Below, piece after piece: positions 1 to 8,600 of a stretch of 64,000 nucleotides of DNA. The position numbers and the translations under genes were made by a program. The stretch lies in the NCBI GenBank assembly GCA_041741455.1, contig JBGSJZ010000011.1:33921-97920 (forward strand), given 5' to 3'. Every line of letters begins with the position of its first letter. Within the stretch, counting starts at the first letter, position 1. The stretch comes from CALESS01 sp041741455. Lineage in GTDB: Bacteria > Chloroflexota > Anaerolineae > Anaerolineales > Anaerolineaceae. The notes below the pieces were generated by a model, which was given only the letters and a program-made list of their open reading frames with translations, was not told the origin of the DNA and did no database searches.

Positions 1-1068
1 CAGACGAAGAGCGCGGAAGAGCGCCTGGGCACACTGCAACAACCGCGCGGCAAGGAAAACATGCCCGCCAAGCTGTTCCATGTGGGCGATATTGGCGCAG
101 TTTCCAAATTAGCTGAAACTTCCACCGGGAATACATTGTGCGACCGCACGCATCCATTGTCCCTGCCAGTCCCACACTACCCCAACGCGCTATTCCGGGT
201 GGCTGTGCTGCCAAAGACTCAGGCTGATTCAACCAAGATCAGTCCAACCCTGACCCGCCTGTGCGAAGAAGACATGACCCTAACCTGGAAACAGGAACCG
301 GCAACCAACCAGACCGTTTTGCAGGGGATGGGTGATCAACACATTGATGTAGCCATCCGCCGGGCGGAGTCGAAATTCCAGGTCAATCTTATGATGATTG
401 AGCCCAAGGTTCCCTATCAGGAGACAATCACCAAGAAGGGTTCGGCCATGTACCGGCATAAGAAGCAAACCGGTGGTTCAGGCCAGTTTGGTGAGGTTCA
501 TTTGCGGGTGGAGCCACTTTCAGAAAAAGACTTTGAAATGACCTGGGACGTGGTCGGTGGCGCGATTTCTCAAAGCTACCTGTCATCCATTCAGAAGGGT
601 ATCCTGGCAGTCATGAAGGAAGGGATTCTGGCCGGGTATGCAATTTCTAATGTGCATGTTTCTGTGTTTGACGGCAAGGAACATCCGGTGGATTCGAAGC
701 CAGTGGCGTTTGAAATCGCCGGCCGGGAAGCTTTCAAGCTGGCATTCATGGATGCCTCACCTGTGTTGCTAGAGCCGATCATGATGGTCAAGATTGTAGT
801 ACCGGAAGCTAATATGGGTGATGTTCTGGGCGATCTCAACACCCGCCGGGCACGCGTGATGGGCATGGAGACCGAAAAAGGTCATTCCACCATTTCAGCT
901 ACGGTGCCGCTGCATGAGATGCTGCGTTATACCACACAGTTGCGCTCCTTCACTGGCGGTCGCGGTGTCTTTACCATGGAGCATGACCATTATGAAACAG
1001 TTCCGGCCCACATCACCGCTGAAATTGTTGCAGCTCGTCAAAAAGAACACGACGAAAAGAGAGACTAG
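1..1068 (+). CDS. Elongation factor G-like protein, C-terminal part (5' truncated by window edge)
   Basis: The frame is open from base 1, so the gene starts upstream; 355 residues are visible. They match the C-terminal domains of the EF-G family: a domain III stretch (QTVLQGMGDQHIDVAI), the start of domain IV (YRHKKQTGGSGQFGEVHLRV), a domain IV body with DGKEHPVDS in place of the usual DGSYHDVDS, and domain V with the EPIM and GDVLGDLNTRRARVMG segments. Canonical EF-G is a ribosomal translocase. The divergent linker (KTQADSTKISPTLTRL) and domain IV resemble the second, EF-G2-like paralogue found in many bacteria, whose role is less clear. The GTPase domain is outside the window, so the subfamily cannot be fixed. 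A strong terminator follows the stop codon. Confidence 0.9.
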   Translation, partial: QTKSAEERLGTLQQPRGKENMPAKLFHVGDIGAVSKLAETSTGNTLCDRTHPLSLPVPHYPNALFRVAVLPKTQADSTKISPTLTRLCEEDMTLTWKQEPATNQTVLQGMGDQHIDVAIRRAESKFQVNLMMIEPKVPYQETITKKGSAMYRHKKQTGGSGQFGEVHLRVEPLSEKDFEMTWDVVGGAISQSYLSSIQKGILAVMKEGILAGYAISNVHVSVFDGKEHPVDSKPVAFEIAGREAFKLAFMDASPVLLEPIMMVKIVVPEANMGDVLGDLNTRRARVMGMETEKGHSTISATVPLHEMLRYTTQLRSFTGGRGVFTMEHDHYETVPAHITAEIVAARQKEHDEKRD

Positions 1069-1083
1069 TTTTTAGCGTTTCAG

Positions 1084-1113
1084 AAACCGGCGGATCATCC
1101 CGCCGGTTTTTTT
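1084..1113 (+). terminator. Intrinsic terminator of the EF-G-like gene
   Basis: AACCGGCGG pairs with CCGCCGGTT around a short loop and is followed by a run of seven T. It lies 16 nt after the stop codon and just before the next promoter. Confidence 0.9.
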
Positions 1114-1119
1114 AATCTC

Positions 1120-1147
1120 TTGACAAATCCACATTGCGGCTTATAAT
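1120..1147 (+). promoter_or_regulatory. Sigma-70 promoter of the trpS-trpB2 operon
   Basis: A perfect TTGACA (1120-1125) and a perfect TATAAT (1142-1147) are separated by 16 nt. Transcription should begin near 1154, giving a leader of about 340 nt before trpS. Confidence 0.88.
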
Positions 1148-1153
1148 CTTAGA

Positions 1154-1478
1154 CAATTCAATATTCAAAGACGTTGATGAGGACGAGTACGTAAAACCCG
1201 GACGGTACAGAGAGCAACAACCGGTGAGATGTTGCCCGAACAGTTTTGCGAAATGGACCTCGGAGTCGCCAGGCGAACGCTGAAAGGCTTGTAGCCCCGG
1301 ACGGAGCTGCCACCGTTATCAAGGCAAAGGGTATCGCGGTCAAGCGCCGTACCCGAAAGAGTGAGGCTGGCTTGTTTCCCCTGTGGTGCCCCACCACAGG
1401 GATTTTTGTTAAACAGGTTGCCTAAGTTGGGTGGCACCACGGATTCGACATCCGTCCCATTTGGGATGGATGTTTTTT
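1154..1478 (+). promoter_or_regulatory. T-box riboswitch, tRNA-Trp responsive
   Basis: The leader has T-box landmarks: an AGAGAGC stretch and a GGTGAGA stretch in the stem I region, a specifier-loop segment reading UGG followed by A (1254-1257), and the T-box sequence GGGTGGCACCACGG (1429-1442) next to a terminator. UGG is the tryptophan codon. The UGGC in the T-box bulge would pair with a GCCA tRNA end, which fits the G discriminator of bacterial tRNA-Trp. Uncharged tRNA-Trp should disrupt the terminator and switch on trpS and the TrpB2 gene behind it. Confidence 0.93.
1448..1478 (+). terminator. Regulated terminator of the T-box leader
   Basis: ACATCCGTCCC pairs with GGGATGGATGT (one G-U pair) around an ATTT loop, then TTTTTT. 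Its 5' arm begins just after the T-box sequence, as needed for mutually exclusive terminator and antiterminator folds. Confidence 0.9.
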
Positions 1479-1494
1479 GTTTAAGGAGGTTGGT

Positions 1495-2544
1495 ATGGAG
1501 AAAAATGGAAGGATACTTACCGGGCATCGGCCAACCGGTCCCCGCCATCTGGGCCACCTGGTAGGTACGCTGGAAACCTGGAAGAGGTTGCAGGATGATT
1601 TTGAGTGCTTCTTTCTGGTAGCGGATTTGCACGTGCTGACCACGGATTTTTCACATCCTGAGCGAATCCGAGCCAATACCCTGGAGGTAGTGCTTGATTG
1701 GTTGGCGGCGGGGATTGATCCGGCAAAGTCCACGCTGATACTACAATCTGCAGTGCCAGAACATGCTCAGTTCAGCCTATTGCTGAGTATGCTGGTGACT
1801 GTCGCACGGCTGGAGCGGGTACCCACTTACAAGGACCAGGTTCAACAGCTCAATTTAACCCCCAGCCTGGGCTTGTTGACCTACCCGGTGTTGCAGGCAG
1901 CGGATATTCTGCTTTATCAGGCAAATCGGGTGCCGGTGGGTGAGGATCAATTACCACACCTGGAATTGGCACGCGAACTGACCCGGCGCTTGAACCAGCA
2001 GTACAGTTTGGAGTTCCCGGAACCCCAGCCAATGCTTTCTGCCATGCCACGTCTGCCAGGGATTGATAACCGGATGATGCACACCTCTTATGGCAACGCC
2101 ATTTATATCCGGGATACTCCCGAGGAGACTTCCCGTAAAGTGAGCCAGATGTACACTGATCCCACCCGATTACGCGCCACAGATCCTGGACATGTGGAAG
2201 GGAACCCGGTCTTCACCTACCTGGACTTATTCGATCCTGCAGTCGATGAAGTTGCTGGGCTTAAAGAAGATTACCGGGTAGGAAAAGTGGGGGATGTGTT
2301 CTTGAAGGAACGCCTGGCGCAGAGCTTGAATGAATTCCTGGCCCCCCTGCGTGCCCGGCGTATGGAACTGGCCAAGCGACCGGAAGATGTAATTGAGATT
2401 TTACGCACCGGCACTGAACGTGCCCGGCCGATTGCCCGACAGACGTTGGAAGAAGTTTATCGGCGAGCCGGGCTGACTGTTGGATTGGAGCTTGGCCTTA
2501 AAACTGGTTACGAGATGGACACCTTCCGGGGTGTGTTTTGCTAA
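1495..2544 (+). CDS. trpS: Tryptophanyl-tRNA synthetase
   Basis: This class Ic synthetase charges tRNA-Trp. The start at 1495 is chosen because AAGGAGGT (1483-1490) precedes it; an upstream in-frame TTG at 1477 lies inside the terminator tail. The 349 residues are close to the usual bacterial length. The HIGH-type signature is visible as TGHRPTGPRHLGH (residues 9-21). The KMSKS loop is unusual: residues 194-198 read MMHTS before YGNAIYI, so both lysines of the motif are missing. The rest of the protein is intact and the gene is under a tryptophan T-box, so it is probably a functional TrpRS of a divergent subtype. It is co-transcribed with the TrpB2 gene 33 nt downstream. Confidence 0.95.
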   Translation: MEKNGRILTGHRPTGPRHLGHLVGTLETWKRLQDDFECFFLVADLHVLTTDFSHPERIRANTLEVVLDWLAAGIDPAKSTLILQSAVPEHAQFSLLLSMLVTVARLERVPTYKDQVQQLNLTPSLGLLTYPVLQAADILLYQANRVPVGEDQLPHLELARELTRRLNQQYSLEFPEPQPMLSAMPRLPGIDNRMMHTSYGNAIYIRDTPEETSRKVSQMYTDPTRLRATDPGHVEGNPVFTYLDLFDPAVDEVAGLKEDYRVGKVGDVFLKERLAQSLNEFLAPLRARRMELAKRPEDVIEILRTGTERARPIARQTLEEVYRRAGLTVGLELGLKTGYEMDTFRGVFC

Positions 2545-2577
2545 TCAAATCTTGATTCAAAAAATGGAGAAGAAATC

Positions 2578-3945
2578 ATGTCTGACCAAACCCGCTTTAT
2601 TTTAGATGAAAATGCCGTCCCGAAATTCTGGTACAACGTGCTGGCCGATAGCCCAGTGGCACCTGCCCCTGTGTTGCATCCAGGAACCCTGCAACCGGTA
2701 ACACCGGATTTCCTATCAGCGTTGTTCCCGATGGATTTGATACTGCAAGAGATCAGCAACGAACGCTATATCGAGATCCCGGAAGAAGTGCGAGAGATCT
2801 ATAAGCTCTGGCGACCGACCCCCTTGATCCGAGCCCGCCGACTGGAGCAGGCACTGGGAACCCCGGCTCACATCTATTATAAATACGAAGGTGCATCCCC
2901 ATCCGGGAGCCATAAATCCAATACAGCCGTGGCTCAGGCTTATTACAATAAAATTGGCGGCACCCGGGCGATGACAACGGAAACCGGTGCTGGACAATGG
3001 GGGACCGCCCTGGCCATGGCCTGCAAATTCTTTGAGTTGACACTGGAAGTATATATGGTGAAGGTCTCATATGACCAGAAACCTTACCGGCGTTTCTTGA
3101 TGGAGACTTTTGGGGCGCAAGTATTTGCCAGTCCATCGAGTCTGACCAACGCTGGTCGGACGATCCTGGCAGCTGACCCGGACAGCAACGGCTCCCTGGG
3201 GATCGCCATTTCAGAAGCTGTAGAGGTGGCAGCCACTTCCGGCGGTAGAAAGAAGTATGGTCTTGGCTCAGTATTAAACCATGTCTTATTGCATCAAACG
3301 GTAATTGGAGAAGAAGCTTTGAAGCAGATGGAGATGGCAGGTGAATACCCAGACGTGGTGATTGGCTGTGTAGGTGGTGGCTCGAATTTCGCTGGAATTG
3401 CTTTCCCGTTCTTACGTGAGAACCTGCGCAATGGACAACGCACCCGCTTGTTGGCGGTCGAACCCACAGCTACACCATCTTTAACTCGCGGAATCTACAC
3501 TTTTGATTATGGAGATACTGCCAAAATGGCGCCAGTCGTGAAGATGCACACCCTGGGACATGACTTCATGCCATCCCCAATCCATGCCGGTGGCTTGCGC
3601 TACCACGGCATGGCGCCGGCCTTGAGTGCGCTGTTTGATGCCGGGCTGGTGGATGCAGTCGCTGTTCGCCAGAAAGATGTTTTCGAAGCTGCTGTATTGT
3701 TCACGCAGACTGAAGGAACACTGCCTGCTCCAGAATCAGCGCATGCCATCCGGACTGCGATTGACGAAGCATTGGAAGCCAAACTCCTTGGTGAGAAACG
3801 CATCATTCTGTTCAATCTATCCGGCCATGGTAATTTTGATCTCTCAGCATATAACGCGTACAATAGTGGAATATTGGAAGATCATGACATTCCAGAAGAA
3901 GCCATTGCGACAATCTCCCAACGTGTACCGCAAGTTGTAATGTAA
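2578..3945 (+). CDS. trpB2: TrpB2-type tryptophan synthase beta chain-like PLP enzyme
   Basis: This 455-residue protein is a fold-type II PLP enzyme of the TrpB2 group, which condenses indole with serine to tryptophan, often without a partner alpha chain. The PLP lysine is in SPSGSHKSN (about residue 112) and the phosphate-binding glycine loop is GCVGGGSNFAG. It is longer than classical TrpB (about 400 residues), as expected for TrpB2. A GGAG ribosome site precedes the ATG. Co-expression with trpS behind a Trp T-box supports a role in tryptophan supply or indole salvage. No trpA or other trp gene is in the window. A decayed copy of its 3' end lies about 1.5 kb downstream. Confidence 0.93.
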   Translation: MSDQTRFILDENAVPKFWYNVLADSPVAPAPVLHPGTLQPVTPDFLSALFPMDLILQEISNERYIEIPEEVREIYKLWRPTPLIRARRLEQALGTPAHIYYKYEGASPSGSHKSNTAVAQAYYNKIGGTRAMTTETGAGQWGTALAMACKFFELTLEVYMVKVSYDQKPYRRFLMETFGAQVFASPSSLTNAGRTILAADPDSNGSLGIAISEAVEVAATSGGRKKYGLGSVLNHVLLHQTVIGEEALKQMEMAGEYPDVVIGCVGGGSNFAGIAFPFLRENLRNGQRTRLLAVEPTATPSLTRGIYTFDYGDTAKMAPVVKMHTLGHDFMPSPIHAGGLRYHGMAPALSALFDAGLVDAVAVRQKDVFEAAVLFTQTEGTLPAPESAHAIRTAIDEALEAKLLGEKRIILFNLSGHGNFDLSAYNAYNSGILEDHDIPEEAIATISQRVPQVVM

Positions 3946-3969
3946 CTCATCTAGTAGATATGAAAAATC

Positions 3970-3997
3970 ATCAGCCCTCGAGAAATCGGGGGCTGAT
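3970..3997 (+). other. GAAA-capped hairpin after trpB2
   Basis: A 12-bp stem (ATCAGCCCTCGA with TCGGGGGCTGAT, one U-G pair) is closed by a GAAA tetraloop. It lacks a T-run, so it may be a 3'-end-stabilising or weak terminator hairpin. A near copy sits at 5603-5627 behind the trpB2 pseudogene. Confidence 0.7.
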
Positions 3998-4066
3998 GTG
4001 GAATTTGCAATCGGATGTTCCGTGACCGCGATTGAAGCTTAGCCACATTATGAAGAATAAATTCAG

Positions 4067-4921
4067 CTATTCTTTTGTCAAAATTACAACCCCGACAAAC
4101 CCCTTACCTGTGTGAACTGATAAACCGGGTCCAAAATCTGCTATCAGTACATCTGCAGGCATGTTCAGTTGGCTTCGTAATCGACCCTCAAGAAAATGTG
4201 CATCTTCAAGGTTTAATACATGAACAATACCGAATCGTTCGATTTCTTTTCCATCAACAGATTTGATGACCAGTTCAATCAAACGGTCCATAGAAGCTTT
4301 GCGAGTACGTACCTTCTCAAGGAGATCGAGCTTTCCATCGACCATGGTCAGGATGGGACGAATATTGAATATATTTGCCATGCCAGCAGCTAAATTGCTG
4401 ACACGCCCACCGAGCGCAAGGTATTTAAGAGTCGATAAGGATCCAAAAAGATGCAGTCGGCCGACGTGATTTTTGACAATTTCCACTGCTTCTTCATGTG
4501 TGGCACCAAGAGCCAACGCCTCAGCAGCAGCTATTACCATAAAGCCCTGTCCTAATGTAACGTATTCTGAGTCGATCACGGTTATCTTTTTTTCTGGAAA
4601 TTCATCAGCTGCCACCAAAGCGGATTCGTAGGTGCGGCTAATCTTACTGCCGACGCATACGCAAATGATAGTTTCCGCACCTTCATCAAAGGCTGAGCTA
4701 AAAGCAGTTGAAAACGCTGCCGGTGGGGGTGCTGCGGTCGTAGGGAGTTTTCCGGTCTTGTCAATTCTCTCAAACAGAGAGGGGTTCTGGATTTCATAAA
4801 TGTCGGCGAATGATTCATCGCCAAACTGGATGGTGATCGGTACCTGGCGAATATTGAATTTTTTCGCCAGGTCAACCGGTAAATTGGCGTCCGTATCAGT
4901 GATTATATGGGTTTTAGACAT
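4067..4921 (-). CDS. DegV family fatty-acid-binding protein
   Basis: The 284-residue protein has the DegV layout: an N-terminal IITDTDANLP segment, the PTTAAPPPAAF segment that resembles the conserved TSQPS-type lipid-head-group site, VIDSEYVTLGQGF, and FGSLSTLKYLALGGRVS. Family members bind long-chain fatty acids, and FakB proteins hand them to the FakA kinase. No fakA is nearby, so the partner is unknown. The start is the ATG at 4921 with AAAGGAATC upstream. The gene is monocistronic and convergent with trpB2. Confidence 0.9.
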   Translation of the reverse strand: MSKTHIITDTDANLPVDLAKKFNIRQVPITIQFGDESFADIYEIQNPSLFERIDKTGKLPTTAAPPPAAFSTAFSSAFDEGAETIICVCVGSKISRTYESALVAADEFPEKKITVIDSEYVTLGQGFMVIAAAEALALGATHEEAVEIVKNHVGRLHLFGSLSTLKYLALGGRVSNLAAGMANIFNIRPILTMVDGKLDLLEKVRTRKASMDRLIELVIKSVDGKEIERFGIVHVLNLEDAHFLEGRLRSQLNMPADVLIADFGPGLSVHTGKGFVGVVILTKE

Positions 4922-5149
4922 AGTTCGATTCCTTTGGGATAAACGAGATTAATACCGAACATCAAACATTTACAAGAATTTATTACCGATATCGCTTTTT
5001 ATCATTTTCTACTATTATATTTATAACCCCAAAGTTATTCAACCGCAACGATATTGAAGATAGACGTTTCCTCAAACATTATCATTTGTAAACTGCAGTC
5101 GCGATTGTCCAAATTTTTCCCAGGTCAAATTCCAATGATCGTCTGACGG

Positions 5150-5550
5150 AATGCCGGGCTGGTGGAAGCGATTCTGACAACTTGCAGGATGTCTTTGAAA
5201 CTGCAAAGACAGATCCAGGGGCTGGCAGGTAGGTTGCCACCTTCAGCGGTAGCTCATGTAGTCCAAACAACCAATGATGAAAGCCTGCAGTCAACCGCTT
5301 GTGTGAGCATTGCACCATTTGGTTTATCCTTATTTGATGGTTCGTCATGCTGAACGTAATGAAGGATCTCCAAGTTACTTTCAGGTGCTTCGCTACGCTC
5401 AGCATGCTGTCCATTTTGCATGGTCGATAAAGCCCAAGTCAGATCATAATTCTCAGAAACTTTGATCTCTCAATAGACAATGCTAACAGTAGTGAAATAT
5501 TGGAGGATTTTAACGTCTCGGAGGAACTTATTGTGGTAACACGCCAATGA
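5150..5550 (+). pseudogene. Decayed duplicate of the trpB2 3' end
   Basis: Translating pieces in changing frames recovers the C-terminal part of the TrpB2 protein at 2578-3945 in order: NAGLVEA (intact gene DAGLVDA), QDVFETA (KDVFEAA), RLPPSAVAHVV (TLPAPESAHAI), TNDESLQS (AIDEALEA), then after an insertion QIIILRNFDLS (RIIL...NFDLS) and NSSEILEDFNVSEEL (NSGILEDHDIPEEA), ending in TGA. Frameshifts, an internal deletion and an insertion of roughly 130 bp at about 5311-5440 make it non-functional. The matching 3' hairpin follows at 5603. This explains most of the gene-free stretch 4922-5645; bases 4922-5149 hold the degV promoter region and nothing else I can identify. Confidence 0.8.
5344..5409. 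repeat. Small palindromic interspersed repeat (REP/MITE-like)
   Basis: CATGCTGAACG (5346-5356) and CGCTCAGCATG (5396-5406) are near-perfect inverted arms about 40 nt apart. The sequence resembles the 'CATGCTGAGCGAAGC' palindromes scattered in many environmental genomes. It lies inside the trpB2 pseudogene, splitting RIIL-NFDLS homology from the upstream part. Confidence 0.55.
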
Positions 5551-5602
5551 GTCCCTCCGGTGGTGATCTCGTCCGGGTCAAATCAAGACAATTTAAAAAC
5601 CA

Positions 5603-5627
5603 TCAGCCCCCGAGGATCGAGGGCTGA
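5603..5627 (+). other. Second copy of the trpB2 3' hairpin
   Basis: TCAGCCC pairs with GGGCTGA, with an inner CGA/TCG. The flanking AAAAACCATCAGCCC closely matches AAAAATCATCAGCCC before the hairpin at 3970. It follows the trpB2 pseudogene and may also serve the convergent kinase gene ending at 5646. Confidence 0.65.
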
Positions 5628-5645
5628 GTTGCATTTAGTAGAGCG

Positions 5646-8600
5646 TTATTCGGCTACTGGGATGGTAATGTGGAAAGTAGTGCCGATCCGGAATTCCGAT
5701 TCGAACCAGATTTTGCCACCCTGTAATTCTACCAGGCTGCGGGTGATGTTCAAGCCAAGACCGGTGCCAGGGGCTTCGCGGGTTTTTGGATCTTCAGAGC
5801 GGAAGAATTTCTGGAAGATTTTTTTCTGATCTTCTGGCGAGATACCAATACCGGTATCCTGAACCAGAATGTGAACCACACGCCGGGCTCCGGCCGGATC
5901 CCACTGATTATCACAGACCTCCGCGGCCACGGTAATTGTTCCACCCTGGGTGGTGTATTTATAGGCATTGGAAACCAGGTTGATCAATACTTGCCCAAGG
6001 CGGGTGCGATCTGCCCAGACAGGCGGCAGGTCGGTTGGTAGGTTAAGTTTGAGGGTTTGACCTTTATCTTCGATCTGCTTGTGCAAAGAGCGAACTGTCT
6101 CGTCAACTACATCGCTGACCATCTGGGCTTTGAAATCCAGCCGCATCCGGTTGGCCTCAATGCGTGAGACGTCATTAAGGTCAGACACAAGAGTGGACAT
6201 GCGGTCGACATTCGAACGGATGGTAGTGAGGAAGTTGGCCTGAGCCTCATTGATCGGACCGACAGCACCAGCCGCCAGCAGTTCGGTATAACCCTTGATC
6301 GAAGTCATTGGGTTTTTCAATTCATGTGAAACAAAAGAAACGAATTCGCTCTTGGCGACATTGGCTGCCTGGACCGCTGCATACAGCTGGGCATTGGAGA
6401 TTGCAATTGAAGCATGGTCGCTCAAGCGGGTGAGGAAGGCCATGGTGTTGACATCCAAGGCATCCGGAGCTGGGCATTCTAGCAACAGAACGCCAATGGT
6501 TGCGCTTTCGCGGCGGATAGGGATAATGGCCAGGGTTCGGGAAGAGGGAAGCAGCCCACCTTCCAAATTAAGGCGAACCGGGGCACCGAAATCCATTACT
6601 TGTTGGACTGAGAATTGATCAAAGGGCAAGATGCCTTCAAGTGCTTCCAGCTCATTCGTATAGCCTTGAGATGTAGCGATTCGAATGATTTCTCCTTCCA
6701 ATTGCCCGATCAGACCCGCGACTGCGTGAGATTGACGTAAGGCCCAATCCAGGGTAATCGAAAGCGCTCGAGAAATTTCCAGGCTGGCGTTTAACTCTCG
6801 ATCGATACGCTGCATGACGGAGAGCTCTTCCACACGGGCAGCTAAAGCCTGGTCGGTCATGGTGTACAGACGGGCATTTTCGATGGCAATACCGGCCTGT
6901 GAGGCAAAAGCGGCCAGAAGATTCTGATCCTCCAGGGTGAAGGAACTACTGCCGTGTTTGTTGATTACTTCAATTACACCGATGATGTTGCCCTTCACTT
7001 CAAGCGGGATGACAAGCAAGGCACGGGTTACAAAACCAGTTTGTTCATCCACATACTTGAACCAATCCGGCGAGGATTGGACATCACTGACGATGATGGG
7101 CTGGCGGGTTTTGACGGCCTTGCCAACCACACCCGCACCAGGCGGCAACCGTTTGCCAGTCAGTGTGCCTTTGGCCGGACCGGTGACCATCCGAAAAACC
7201 AACTCGTCCGTTTGAGAATCCACCAATAGCAGGCTGCCTGCCTCGCAATTCAACAGCTCCGTAGCGCTAGCTAATATGATGGAAAGCAAGGGTTCCAGGT
7301 CCAGGGTTGAGGTTAGTTGGCGGGTGACTTCGTTCAGGGTGGTCAATTGGCGCGCCCGGCGTTCGGATTCGGACAGCAACCGCGCCTTGACAATTGCCCC
7401 GGCTGCCTGATCGGCGATGCGTTGGAGCAGGTTAAGCTGCTCACGACTGTAAATTGCAGATGGATCCCGCCGGCCAAGGCTGATGACACCGATCGAACCG
7501 GCGCCTGCGCTGAGGGGTACAGACATCCAAGCCTTTACACCCGGTCGTTCACCAGTCAGCCCGCGGCGGTGGGCTTCCACTGCATAATCATCCACTTGCA
7601 AGCTGCGACCGGTTCGAGCTACGTCTTCATCCAAGAATTGATCTCTGGCGATGTTCTTTTGCTCTTTTTCCGCAAGGCGGTCATTATTCTCAACATGGAA
7701 GGTGTCCATCAGCTCACCTGTCTCCGGATGCAGCAACAACAGGCAAAAATCATCTGCTGGAATGATCTGGGTGGTCTGAGCGTAAATCAGTTCGAAAATA
7801 TCATCCATTTGCAGGGTGATGTTGACACCCTGGGCAACCCGGCCGAGGACATTCATCTCCCTTACACGTTTCTCCATGTTATCAACAATCCTTGCCCGTT
7901 CGATGATCAGGCTGGCCTGTTCTGCCATGGATTGCATGAATGATTGCTCAGAAGAAGTGTAGGCTTCGCCGAAGCGATGGGGGGCAAAGGTTAACCAGCC
8001 GGCCAGACGATTGCGGCCAGGGATCGGTACAAAGAGAACAGTCCCTAACAATCTCAATCTGGCTGCCTCGGCTGCTTGAATGGATGGGAGTTTGAGTAAT
8101 TCTGCTAAAGTCAATGGGGGAGGATTTTGACTCAAACGGGCGACAAATTGGCTGGTCAATCCAAAGCGTAGGTCGCTGGTCGGTTGACCATCCTTGCCAG
8201 GGGATGCGACATACTGCTCACTCAGTGGATCATACAAGTAAATATGCAGGCTAGTAGGTGATAGTGCAGTTTCCAGTGACACTCGTAACGATTTCACTAA
8301 GGTGGGCATTTCCACTTGTTCAGCCTGTTGGCTAGTAAACAGGTGGAGCTGATCATCCAGTGCTTTACGAGAGCGATAAAAGACTTTTTCCAAAGAGGAT
8401 TGAAGCAGGTTCCGGATCGGGTTGAAGGCCAGAGCCAGGCAAAACAGTACCATACCCTGGATTATCACTGTTTCGCTTCCCAGTGTTGGGCTAAGCAACA
8501 AACCCAATCCTGTGACCAGCAATGCATATCCTCCCACAATGATCAAGAAGAGGGCAGCATAAATGGCTGTTCGGCTGGCCAGATAATCTGCCTGGATGCG

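Noticed and set aside
5082..5414. Reverse open frame of 110 codons
   Set aside because: It is the antisense shadow of the trpB2 fossil and the palindromic repeat.
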